Origin: Clostridiales bacterium
GTDB lineage: Bacteria > Bacillota_A > Clostridia > Christensenellales > Aristaeellaceae
Length of the DNA: 5,798 nucleotides
Direction: 5' to 3'
Assembly (NCBI GenBank): GCA_012514855.1
Contig: JAAYZL010000386.1
Coordinates: 1 to 5,798 of the forward strand
Part shown: positions 1 to 5,332 of the stretch, in pieces
How positions within the stretch are numbered: the first letter of the stretch is position 1
How the letters are laid out: every line of letters starts with the position of its first letter
Notes under the pieces: generated by a model
Seen by the model: only the letters and a program-made list of their open reading frames with translations
Database searches by the model: none
Told to the model about the DNA's origin: nothing
Position numbers and translations under genes: made by a program

Positions 1-1
1 G

Positions 2-1147
2 CCGGCGAACATGGTCGAGCACAACGTGCGCTGGGTCAACGTGATCTGCGACATGATGATCCCGCAGAGGACGCTGCTCGCCGGCTGGGCGACGGTCATC
101 CCCGCGCTCTATCTGCTCGTTCGCGCGATGCGGGAGAGGAGCAGACGGCTGTTCGTCGTGCTCGGCGTGCTCGCGGGCGCCATGCCGATGGTGCACACGC
201 ACTCGTTCCTCGCGCTCGCGCTGATCTCGGCCGGCTGCCTCGTCTACCAGCTCATCCACACCGACCGCCGCTACGAGGTGCTTGCGGACTTCGCCGTCTA
301 CGCGGGCATCGCGTGTGTCCTTGCCGTTCCGCAGCTGCTCACGTGGTCGGTGCCGCAGACGGTCGGCGGGGGCTCGCCGTCGTTCCGCTTCAACTGGGTC
401 AACTTCGACGCGGGCACCGGCTGGCTGATCGATGCGTATTTCTGGTTCTGGATCAAGAACGTCGGCCCCGTGTACATTCTGATGGTGCCCGCGGCGCTCG
501 CGCAGAAGCGGCTCGGTCGGAGTCTGGCGCTCGGCGCGCTTTTCGTGTACATTGCGGCGGAGTTCATACAGTTCCAGCCCAACGAATACGACAACAACAA
601 GCTGTTCTACGTCGCTTTTCTGCTGATGCTGCCGCTCGCGGGGAACTACCTCGCGGGCATCTGGCACCGGCTCCGGGGCGTCCGCGGGCGCGCTTTGCTC
701 GCGGCGGCGTTTCTGGCGGTTTCGCTGACCTCGGGCGCGCTGTCGATCGCCCGGGAGGTCGTCTCCGACTACGAGATTTTCTCCGCCGAGGAGGCCGAGG
801 CCGCGGAGTTCATCCGCGATGAACTGCCCGCGGACGCCGTGTTCCTGACCGGCAATCAGCACAACAACTTCGTCGCGGCGCTCGCCGGAAGGCAGATCGT
901 GTGCGGAACCGCGGGCTACCTCTATTTCCACGGCATCGACTACGAAAAGGCGTATCTGGACGCGAAAAATATGCTCGAATCGCCCGTGGATTCGCGGGAG
1001 CTTTTCGAGGCGTACGACGTCGATTATGTCGTCGTCGGCAGCAGCGAGCGCTACAGCTACCTTGTCGACGAAATCTACTTCTCCGAAAACTGCGAGGCCG
1101 TGTTTTCCGGCCCGACGGTGAAGGTGTATCAACTGCCCCAGATTTAA
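2..1147 (+). CDS. Polytopic membrane protein, GT-C glycosyltransferase-like (5' partial)
   Basis: This is the C-terminal 381 residues of a large integral membrane protein; the reading frame is open to the left edge. The first Met (base 11) has no Shine-Dalgarno before it and lies inside conserved-looking sequence, so it is probably internal. About eight hydrophobic segments are visible up to residue ~247 (counted from that Met), followed by a soluble domain at ~250-378. Notable motifs are IPQR at 17-20 before a helix, an HTH-S segment near 62-65, a polar loop QPNEYDNNK at 189-197 between two helices, and in the soluble domain a NQHNN / LAGRQIVCGTAGYLYFHG stretch. This pattern resembles GT-C type membrane glycosyltransferases, which use lipid-linked sugars at the outer membrane face, and uncharacterised relatives. 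That assignment rests on recollection of family style. The catalytic N-terminal loop, where GT-C enzymes carry their Asp/Glu motif, is outside the window, so substrate and activity cannot be judged. No terminator follows the stop at 1145-1147. Confidence 0.7.
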   Translation, partial: PANMVEHNVRWVNVICDMMIPQRTLLAGWATVIPALYLLVRAMRERSRRLFVVLGVLAGAMPMVHTHSFLALALISAGCLVYQLIHTDRRYEVLADFAVYAGIACVLAVPQLLTWSVPQTVGGGSPSFRFNWVNFDAGTGWLIDAYFWFWIKNVGPVYILMVPAALAQKRLGRSLALGALFVYIAAEFIQFQPNEYDNNKLFYVAFLLMLPLAGNYLAGIWHRLRGVRGRALLAAAFLAVSLTSGALSIAREVVSDYEIFSAEEAEAAEFIRDELPADAVFLTGNQHNNFVAALAGRQIVCGTAGYLYFHGIDYEKAYLDAKNMLESPVDSRELFEAYDVDYVVVGSSERYSYLVDEIYFSENCEAVFSGPTVKVYQLPQI

Positions 1148-1159
1148 TCAGTTACCCTC

Positions 1160-1188
1160 TTGCGTTTCGCGCCCGATCGGTCTACAAT
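1160..1188 (+). promoter_or_regulatory. Sigma-A type promoter of the marR gene
   Basis: A -35 hexamer TTGCGT (1160-1165) is separated by 17 bases from a -10 hexamer TACAAT (1183-1188). The -10 matches consensus at five of six positions and the -35 at three. The promoter starts 12 bases after the preceding stop codon. Transcription would begin near 1195, giving a leader of about 40 bases before the marR start. Assignment is by eye from consensus and spacing. Confidence 0.65.
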
Positions 1189-1193
1189 AGATC
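1179..1193. promoter_or_regulatory. Imperfect palindrome over the marR -10 box, candidate operator
   Basis: GGTCTA (1179-1184), the spacer CAA (1185-1187) and TAGATC (1188-1193) form an inverted repeat in which five of six base pairs match; only 1180/1192 is mismatched. The -10 hexamer lies within it. MarR-family dimers commonly repress their own genes by binding short palindromes overlapping the promoter, so this is a plausible autoregulatory site. That function is inferred from position only, and a 5-of-6 match with a short spacer can also arise by chance. Confidence 0.35.
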
Positions 1194-1237
1194 ATATTCT
1201 TTCGCGTCGTCGGAATCGCGTTTTCGGAGGGATTTGC

Positions 1238-1687
1238 ATGGAGACGGGCGGGCAAAAACTCGGGAATCTGTACGACCTGCTGTTCCGGGCGTGGCCGCTG
1301 CTGAAGCGGAAGCTTTTGCCGACCGGCGCGGAGCAGACGGAGTTCGGCATGCCGCTGTCGCACCTCGAGGTGCTGGCAATGCTCGACCGCGAGGGATCGG
1401 TGTCCGTCACGCAGATTTCGGAGAACTTCGGCATCGCGAAGCCGAACATCACGCCGCTGGTCGACCATCTGATCGCGGAGGGGCTCGTCATGCGCGAGCG
1501 CAACAGCCAGGACCGCCGCATCGTCAACGTCGTCATCTGCGACGAGGGCAGGGCCCGGCTCAAGTTGATCTACCATCACCTGTGCGAGCGCGTGTTTTCG
1601 TGGGCGCGCACGCTGTCCGAGGAGGATCTCGCCGCCTTTCAGGAGGCGCTCAGGACGATCGTCCGAATCCTCGGGGCGGAAAAATGA
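1238..1687 (+). CDS. MarR-family transcriptional regulator
   Basis: This 149-residue protein has the usual MarR length and layout: an N-terminal dimerisation helix (about 8-27), a winged helix-turn-helix (about 38-100) and C-terminal dimerisation helices (about 102-147). The recognition region reads VTQISENFGIAKPNITPLVD (57-76). The following LIAEGLVMRE and the wing signature SQDRR (90-94) are diagnostic of MarR. The ATG at 1238 is chosen because GGAGG (1226-1230) lies 7 bases upstream. The in-frame TTG at 1160 overlaps the -35 box and is not a credible start. No cysteine cluster or other obvious sensing site is visible; a single Cys lies in VVICDEG and another in the C-terminal helix, so the ligand cannot be guessed. 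The gene is followed after 58 bases by the lipoprotein gene with no terminator between, so the two may be cotranscribed and the lipoprotein may be a target. It may also repress itself through the palindrome over its promoter. Confidence 0.92.
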   Translation: METGGQKLGNLYDLLFRAWPLLKRKLLPTGAEQTEFGMPLSHLEVLAMLDREGSVSVTQISENFGIAKPNITPLVDHLIAEGLVMRERNSQDRRIVNVVICDEGRARLKLIYHHLCERVFSWARTLSEEDLAAFQEALRTIVRILGAEK

Positions 1688-1711
1688 ACCATTTCGGCGC
1701 GAACGGCGTCT

Positions 1712-1717
1712 CATAAT
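1712..1717 (+). promoter_or_regulatory. Possible weak -10 box before the lipoprotein gene
   Basis: CATAAT (1712-1717) matches the -10 consensus at five of six positions and lies 28 bases before the lipoprotein start. No good -35 is seen 16-18 bases upstream (the sequence there is about CCATTT). It may be a weak or activator-dependent internal promoter, or a chance AT-rich stretch in a marR-lipoprotein operon. The surrounding TCTCATAATAG resembles TCTACAATAG in the marR promoter, apart from a one-base length difference. Confidence 0.25.
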
Positions 1718-1745
1718 AGGTATCCATAAAACCGGAGGTAACGAC

Positions 1746-3581
1746 ATGCGAAACAGAGCCGCCCCGTTTATTCTCGCCGCAGCGCTTTTGCTGCCGGCGA
1801 TGCTGCTCGGCGGATGCGCGGCCACGGACGAGAGCGTCAACAAAAAGCCCGACCTGTCCGTAAACATCGTCGTGCCCTACGCGACGACGACACCCGCGCC
1901 GGTGGCCACCGGACCTGCGAGTCCGCTCAAGATCGACGACGGCAAGGTCACCGTCCTCGACCCCGCCTGGATCGAGGCGGACTTCACGTCGCGCGAGCAG
2001 GACAGGCTCGAGACGCAGTATACGCAGCTTCGGCTCGGGGACACCGGCGAGAACGTGCAGAACCTGCAATCGCGGCTGAAGGAGCTGAAATACTTCGAGG
2101 GAGAGGTGTCCGGCGTGTTCGACGCGGCGACCGAGGACGCGGTCGAGCGGTTCGAGCTGACCTACGGGACGATGCAGACCGGCATCGCGACCGCGAAGAT
2201 GCAGACGCTTCTCTACGCCTCGACCGCGCCGGAGTACGGCTCCGAGGCTTACAACCGCTCGAAATCCGCGTATTACGAAACCCTGCAGCGCGGCGACGTC
2301 GGAAGCAGCGTATTGGCGCTGAAGTACCGGCTGCAGGAGCTCGGCTATCCCATCGGCAACACCACCGGGCAGTACGACGACGAGACCGCGAAGGCCGTGA
2401 GCCTGTTCTACAAGGAATACGGCTTCAAGCCGAACGAGGTCGCCGTCGTGGAGCTGCAGAAGGAGCTCTACTCCGAAGGCGCGAAGCGGTACTCCGGCTC
2501 GGTGCAGGCGCCCGCTTCGACGCAGGCCGCGCGGGGCGAGGCGGCGGTGCTCTCCGAGGGAAATATCGGGACGCCCGTCGTGAAGCTGCAGTCGCGGCTG
2601 ATCGAGCTCAAGTACATGGAGGGCACACCCTCCGGAACCTTCGACGCTTTGACCGCGGACGCGGTCAGGCAGTTCCAGCGCGCGCTGGGCCTGCAGGAGA
2701 CCGGCGCGGTCACGGAGTCGCTGCAGACGCAGCTTTTCTCGTTCGACGCCCCGGCCTTCGGAAGCGCCGCGGCGCAGGCGATCCGTCTGGGCGGCTACGC
2801 GCTTCTCAAGGAGGGCGACAATTCCGACGCGGTGCGCGCGCTGCAGACCCGGCTCGTCGAGCTCGGCTACGCGAACGGCACGCCCAACGGCCAGTATGAG
2901 AGGAACACGATCTCCGCGGTCAAGCTGTTCCAGAAGACCGCCGGGCTTCAGGAGACCGGCGTCGCGACGGCGGCGCTGCAGGCGCTGCTCTTTGCCGACG
3001 ACGCGCCGCCCTACCCCGGAGCGAACGCCACGAAGGGCGCGACCGCCGCGGGCGCCGGGGACCGATACTACCCCTACGACATCGAGATCGTCAAGCTCTC
3101 CGAGGGCTCGGAGGGCGAGCTCGTGACGTATCTGCAGACGCGGCTCACGGAGCTCGGCTTCTTCGAGGGGGACGTCGACGGCAACTACGGCGGCCACACG
3201 GAGTCGGCCGTCAAGAAGTTCCAGAAGGCGCTGGGCATCAAGCAGACCGGCGACGCGAGCGTCTCGCTTCAGCGGCACCTGTTCTCCGACGCCGCGCCGA
3301 AGTCCGGCGTATCCCTCTTCAAGGAGGTGCAGAAGTTCGAGACGCTCGAACCGGGCGACTCCTCGAAGTCCGTCGAAAAGCTGCAGCGGCAGCTCTGGGA
3401 GCTCGGCTACCTCGACAGGGCGGACGTCGACGGGAGCATCGGAACCTACAACGCGGCGACCGAGACCGCCGTCGCCTCGGCGCAGCTCGCGATGGGCTAC
3501 GTCGATCCCGACGGGGTTGCCGGGCCCGAATTCCAGGCATTCCTGTTCTCGAAGTACTGCACGGTGATCAAAAAGAATTGA
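1746..3581 (+). CDS. Lipoprotein with six tandem peptidoglycan-binding-like repeats
   Basis: The 611-residue product begins with a short positive n-region (MRNR), a hydrophobic core and the lipobox LGGC, so Cys24 should be diacylated and anchor the protein to the outer face of the membrane. GGAGG (1734-1738) sits 7 bases before the ATG. Residues 25-94 are a linker containing a Thr/Pro/Ala-rich stretch. The rest is six repeats starting near residues 95, 178, 267, 352, 449 and 532, each following L-x-x-G-[DN]-x-x-x-x-V-x-x-L-Q-x-R-L-x-E-L-x-[YF], then G-x-[FY]-x-x-x-T-x-x-A-V-x-x-F-Q. This is the three-helix peptidoglycan-binding domain pattern (PF01471-like). Repeats 1, 3, 4 and 5 end in a linker like LFSxDAPxxG. 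Repeat 2 is diverged (FY instead of FQ, no AP linker) and repeat 6 has an altered core. No hydrolase, peptidase or transpeptidase domain is present, so the protein looks like a wall-binding scaffold or spacer. Actual peptidoglycan binding and any partner are inferred. Confidence 0.88.
   Translation: MRNRAAPFILAAALLLPAMLLGGCAATDESVNKKPDLSVNIVVPYATTTPAPVATGPASPLKIDDGKVTVLDPAWIEADFTSREQDRLETQYTQLRLGDTGENVQNLQSRLKELKYFEGEVSGVFDAATEDAVERFELTYGTMQTGIATAKMQTLLYASTAPEYGSEAYNRSKSAYYETLQRGDVGSSVLALKYRLQELGYPIGNTTGQYDDETAKAVSLFYKEYGFKPNEVAVVELQKELYSEGAKRYSGSVQAPASTQAARGEAAVLSEGNIGTPVVKLQSRLIELKYMEGTPSGTFDALTADAVRQFQRALGLQETGAVTESLQTQLFSFDAPAFGSAAAQAIRLGGYALLKEGDNSDAVRALQTRLVELGYANGTPNGQYERNTISAVKLFQKTAGLQETGVATAALQALLFADDAPPYPGANATKGATAAGAGDRYYPYDIEIVKLSEGSEGELVTYLQTRLTELGFFEGDVDGNYGGHTESAVKKFQKALGIKQTGDASVSLQRHLFSDAAPKSGVSLFKEVQKFETLEPGDSSKSVEKLQRQLWELGYLDRADVDGSIGTYNAATETAVASAQLAMGYVDPDGVAGPEFQAFLFSKYCTVIKKN
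2028..3563 (+). repeat. Six coding repeats of a peptidoglycan-binding-like module
   Basis: The repeat units begin at about bases 2028, 2277, 2544, 2799, 3090 and 3339, with spacings of 83-97 codons that vary because of linker length. Conservation is mainly at protein level. At DNA level only short blocks recur, such as the CTGCAG that encodes LQ and the GAGCTCGGCT that encodes ELG in several units. Old duplications under protein-level selection explain this better than recent copying. Confidence 0.85.
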
Positions 3582-3625
3582 GTTTGTGAAAAAAGCGCGC
3601 AAATTTTGACAAAGTCTCGAAACTT

Positions 3626-3654
3626 CGCCGCGGGCGTTTGACGTACTCGCGGCG
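3626..3654. repeat. 7-bp GC-rich inverted repeat flanking a -35 box
   Basis: CGCCGCG (3626-3632) and CGCGGCG (3648-3654) are perfect reverse complements separated by 15 bases, and the TTGACG -35 hexamer (3638-3643) lies between them. There is no T-run after the right arm, so it is not an intrinsic terminator for the lipoprotein gene. It could be an operator, but such GC arms are expected by chance in GC-rich DNA. Confidence 0.3.
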
Positions 3655-3666
3655 GCGGTGTATAAT
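3638..3666 (+). promoter_or_regulatory. Near-consensus sigma-A promoter of the small membrane protein gene
   Basis: TTGACG (3638-3643), a 17-base spacer and a perfect TATAAT (3661-3666) make this the strongest promoter in the window. The start point would fall near 3673, leaving a leader of about 40 bases. The remainder of the 131-base gap before the gene (3582-3637) is more AT-rich. It holds an unpaired TTGACA (3606-3611) with no matching -10, and no convincing terminator for the lipoprotein gene. Confidence 0.85.
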
Positions 3667-3712
3667 GCGGGAGTATCACAGCAGCAAAATCGTCCCGGAA
3701 GGAGCGCCGCAA

Positions 3713-4009
3713 ATGAATCACGAGCGTAACAGAGGGCCCCGCAAACGCGTTTCCGTATGGAACTGGATGGGAACGCTGATCCTTCTTTCGATCCCCGGCG
3801 TGAACATCCTCGCGCTTTTCCTGTTTGCATTTTTGGCAAAGTCCCCGTCCAAGCGCAATTTCGCGGCGGCGGCGCTGTGGCTTTTGCTGATCGCGACAAT
3901 CCTGACGTTCGCGGCGTTTCTGGTCTTCCCGGCGGAGCTGCGCGCGTTTGCCGATTGGCTTCGGGCGCAGGCAGTCCCCGTCGAGGCGATCGTCCCGACT
4001 GTCTCCTGA
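3713..4009 (+). CDS. Small two-helix membrane protein of unknown function
   Basis: The product has 98 residues. The start at 3713 is chosen because GGAAGGAG (3697-3704) precedes it by 8 bases and the strong promoter lies just upstream; the in-frame TTG at 3638 and ATG at 3665 overlap the -35 and -10 boxes and are rejected. A basic, hydrophilic N-terminus (residues 1-12) is followed by VSVWNWMGT, a first membrane segment (about 19-42) containing SIPGVN, a short basic loop KSPSKRNF (43-50), and a second membrane segment (about 51-72). The tail of about 26 residues is mixed. The WxW-to-IPxVN helix followed by a K/R-N-F/Y-A loop is reminiscent of small uncharacterised membrane proteins common in Clostridia, but I cannot name a function. 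With Lys/Arg before helix 1 and in the loop, topology is ambiguous by simple charge rules. It has its own promoter and terminator, so it is probably transcribed alone. Confidence 0.8.
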   Translation: MNHERNRGPRKRVSVWNWMGTLILLSIPGVNILALFLFAFLAKSPSKRNFAAAALWLLLIATILTFAAFLVFPAELRAFADWLRAQAVPVEAIVPTVS

Positions 4010-4020
4010 CCGTCCCATAC

Positions 4021-4047
4021 AAAAAAGAGCCGCGAGGCTCTTTTTTT
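4021..4047. terminator. Bidirectional intrinsic terminator
   Basis: GAGCC (4027-4031) and GGCTC (4036-4040) form a stem closed by the tetraloop GCGA. The stem is flanked by six A (4021-4026) and seven T (4041-4047), which can extend it and give a U-run on both strands. It lies 11 bases after the small membrane protein stop on the plus strand and 13 bases past the plsC stop on the minus strand, so it should end both convergent transcripts. Confidence 0.9.
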
Positions 4048-4060
4048 GTTGATCACATGG

Positions 4061-4648
4061 TCAGGATTTCAATTTCCAGATCGCTTCCTCGATGCGCCCG
4101 GTCGCCTGCGCGAGCGCGTCCCGGTCGAAATCGCGGCCGAGATCCAAGAGGCTGACCGGCTCGCCGAGCAGAATGCGGGTTCTTTTAAACAGCCGGTACG
4201 GGCCGTCGATGTAGGCCGGCACGACGCTCTTTCCCGAGCGCAGGGCGATCAGCGCGACGCCGGTCTCCATGTGCGTGCGGTCGTTCTCGCGGCTGCGCGT
4301 GCCCTGCGGAAAGATGCCCAGCGCGTGGCCTTCCGCGAGGATCTTGATCGACTGGCGGATGGCCCCGAGGTCCGTCTCGCCGCGGCGGACCGGAAACGCG
4401 CCGATGCCGGTGAAAAACTTCGCCGAGAGCGGATTTTTGAACAGCTCCGCCTTCGCGAGGAAGTTCAGCCGCCGCCCATGGCACGCCGCCGCGAGCGCGA
4501 ACGGGTCGAGCGCGTGCACGTGGTTCGCGCACAGCACAAACCCGCCCTCCTTCGGGATGTTCTCCGCGCCCGAAACGCGCAAGGGATACGCAAGCGCGAA
4601 AAGCGCGCGCACGATCGGAAGCAGAAAGTCGTAAAACCGCGCGCTCAT
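4061..4648 (-). CDS. plsC: 1-acyl-sn-glycerol-3-phosphate acyltransferase
   Basis: This 195-residue enzyme should acylate lysophosphatidic acid at the sn-2 position to give phosphatidic acid at the inner face of the membrane. The acyltransferase motifs appear in order: motif I NHVHALD, with the catalytic His43 and Asp48 (HX4D); motif II around FLAKAELF (63-70); motif III FPQGTRS (113-119); and motif IV VVPAYI (142-147). A hydrophobic N-terminal segment (about 8-23) probably associates with the membrane. Length is typical of short Firmicutes PlsC proteins. Two motif positions are off the usual consensus: His45 where Ser is common, and Gln115 where Glu is usual in FPEGTRS. Both variants look compatible with activity. 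The ATG overlaps the cmk stop as ATGA, and a strong GGGGAGGG (4652-4659 on the minus strand) precedes it inside cmk, so translation is probably coupled. Donor preference (acyl-ACP or acyl-CoA) cannot be read from the sequence. Confidence 0.93.
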   Translation of the reverse strand: MSARFYDFLLPIVRALFALAYPLRVSGAENIPKEGGFVLCANHVHALDPFALAAACHGRRLNFLAKAELFKNPLSAKFFTGIGAFPVRRGETDLGAIRQSIKILAEGHALGIFPQGTRSRENDRTHMETGVALIALRSGKSVVPAYIDGPYRLFKRTRILLGEPVSLLDLGRDFDRDALAQATGRIEEAIWKLKS

Positions 4649-5331
4649 GCGCCCTCCCCGATCGCGCTCTCGGCGAGCCGGACGATTTTGTCCGCCACTT
4701 CCTGAAGCGACATGTCCGAACAGTCGAGCTCGACCGCGTCGTCGGCCCTGCGAAGCGGCGAGGCCGCGCGCTGCGTGTCGGTCTCGTCGCGCCGCTTCAA
4801 TTCCTCGAGCACCTTTTCATACGGCTCGTCCATGCCCTTTTCGAGCAGTTCCTGGTGCCGCCGCCGGGCGCGCACCTCCATCGACGCGGTCAGAAACACC
4901 TTGAGCGTCGCGTTGGGCAGCACGTCGGTGCCTATGTCGCGGCCGTCCATGACGACCGCCCGGCCGCTGGCGATCTCCCGCTGCAGCTGGACCATGCGCC
5001 GCCGGACCTCCGGAACCGTCGAGACCGCCGACGCCGCGAGCGAAGCCTCGGCCGTGCGGATCGCGTCCGACACGTCCTCGCCGCCGAGGTACACGCGCTG
5101 GCGGCCGTCCGCGCCGTAGCGCACGTCGACCTCGGCGTGCGCGCAGTTATCGGCAATCGCTCCCCGGTCGTCGAGCGGCACGCCGTTTCGAACCATGAAC
5201 AGCCCGACCGCGCGGTACATGGCTCCCGTGTCGAGGTACGTCGCGTTCAGCCGCTCCGAGACCGCCTTCGCGACGGTCGACTTGCCCGCGCCCGACGGGC
5301 CGTCGATCGCGATCGAAAACACGCGCGGCAT
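4645..5331 (-). CDS. cmk: Cytidylate kinase
   Basis: The 228-residue product is full length for bacterial CMP/dCMP kinase, which transfers phosphate from ATP to CMP or dCMP in the cytoplasm. The P-loop GPSGAGKST spans residues 11-19. It is followed by YLDTGAMYRA (32-41) in the nucleotide-monophosphate site, the EDVSDAIR segment (85-92), the DGRDIGTDVLPNA signature (129-141), and the RRDETDTQR..SPL region (180-193) that forms the lid and CMP contacts. Ser101, Arg110, Asp132, Arg181, Asp185 and Arg188 fall at positions that, as I recall, contact CMP in the E. coli enzyme. All key residues appear intact. The ATG at 5331 follows the pepV stop by one base and has GGGAGAG about 7 bases upstream, inside pepV. 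It overlaps plsC by four bases. Cmk-plsC adjacency is common in Clostridia, linking CMP recycling with phospholipid synthesis. Confidence 0.97.
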   Translation of the reverse strand: MPRVFSIAIDGPSGAGKSTVAKAVSERLNATYLDTGAMYRAVGLFMVRNGVPLDDRGAIADNCAHAEVDVRYGADGRQRVYLGGEDVSDAIRTAEASLAASAVSTVPEVRRRMVQLQREIASGRAVVMDGRDIGTDVLPNATLKVFLTASMEVRARRRHQELLEKGMDEPYEKVLEELKRRDETDTQRAASPLRRADDAVELDCSDMSLQEVADKIVRLAESAIGEGA

Positions 5332-5332
5332 T

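Noticed and set aside
1160..1237. Upstream TTG start extending MarR by 26 residues
   Set aside because: The extension begins in the -35 box and would be encoded upstream of the transcription start. The ATG at 1238 has a good ribosome site.
1148..1237. Riboswitch or small RNA in the gap before marR
   Set aside because: The gap is only 90 bases, fully used by promoter, short leader and ribosome site. No terminator hairpin or conserved aptamer sequence is seen.
901..1716. A 271-codon plus-strand frame spanning the end of the membrane protein and marR
   Set aside because: It overlaps two well-supported genes in another frame, is Arg-rich and has no recognisable domain.
1814..2899. A 361-codon plus-strand open frame inside the lipoprotein gene
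   Set aside because: It is an out-of-frame shadow with Arg/Ala-rich low-complexity translation. The lipoprotein frame has a lipobox, ribosome site and repeats.
3588..3607. A-rich run, GCGCGC and T-run after the lipoprotein stop as a terminator
   Set aside because: The GCGCGC core is self-complementary without room for a loop, and the flanking A and T runs do not make a stable hairpin followed by a proper U-tract.
3606..3611. Perfect TTGACA after the lipoprotein gene as a second promoter
   Set aside because: No -10-like sequence lies 16-18 bases downstream; the sequence there is GC-rich.
1650..4022. A 790-codon open reading frame on the minus strand opposite the lipoprotein gene
   Set aside because: It is antisense to a gene with strong G/C third-position bias, is Arg/Leu/Gly-rich, its apparent repeats mirror the sense-strand modules, and it runs through the promoter and gene of the small membrane protein. 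No ribosome site or domain supports it.
4046..4705. A 219-codon plus-strand frame opposite plsC
   Set aside because: It is antisense to a gene with all acyltransferase motifs and has no ribosome site. Its composition is that of a GC-rich antisense shadow.
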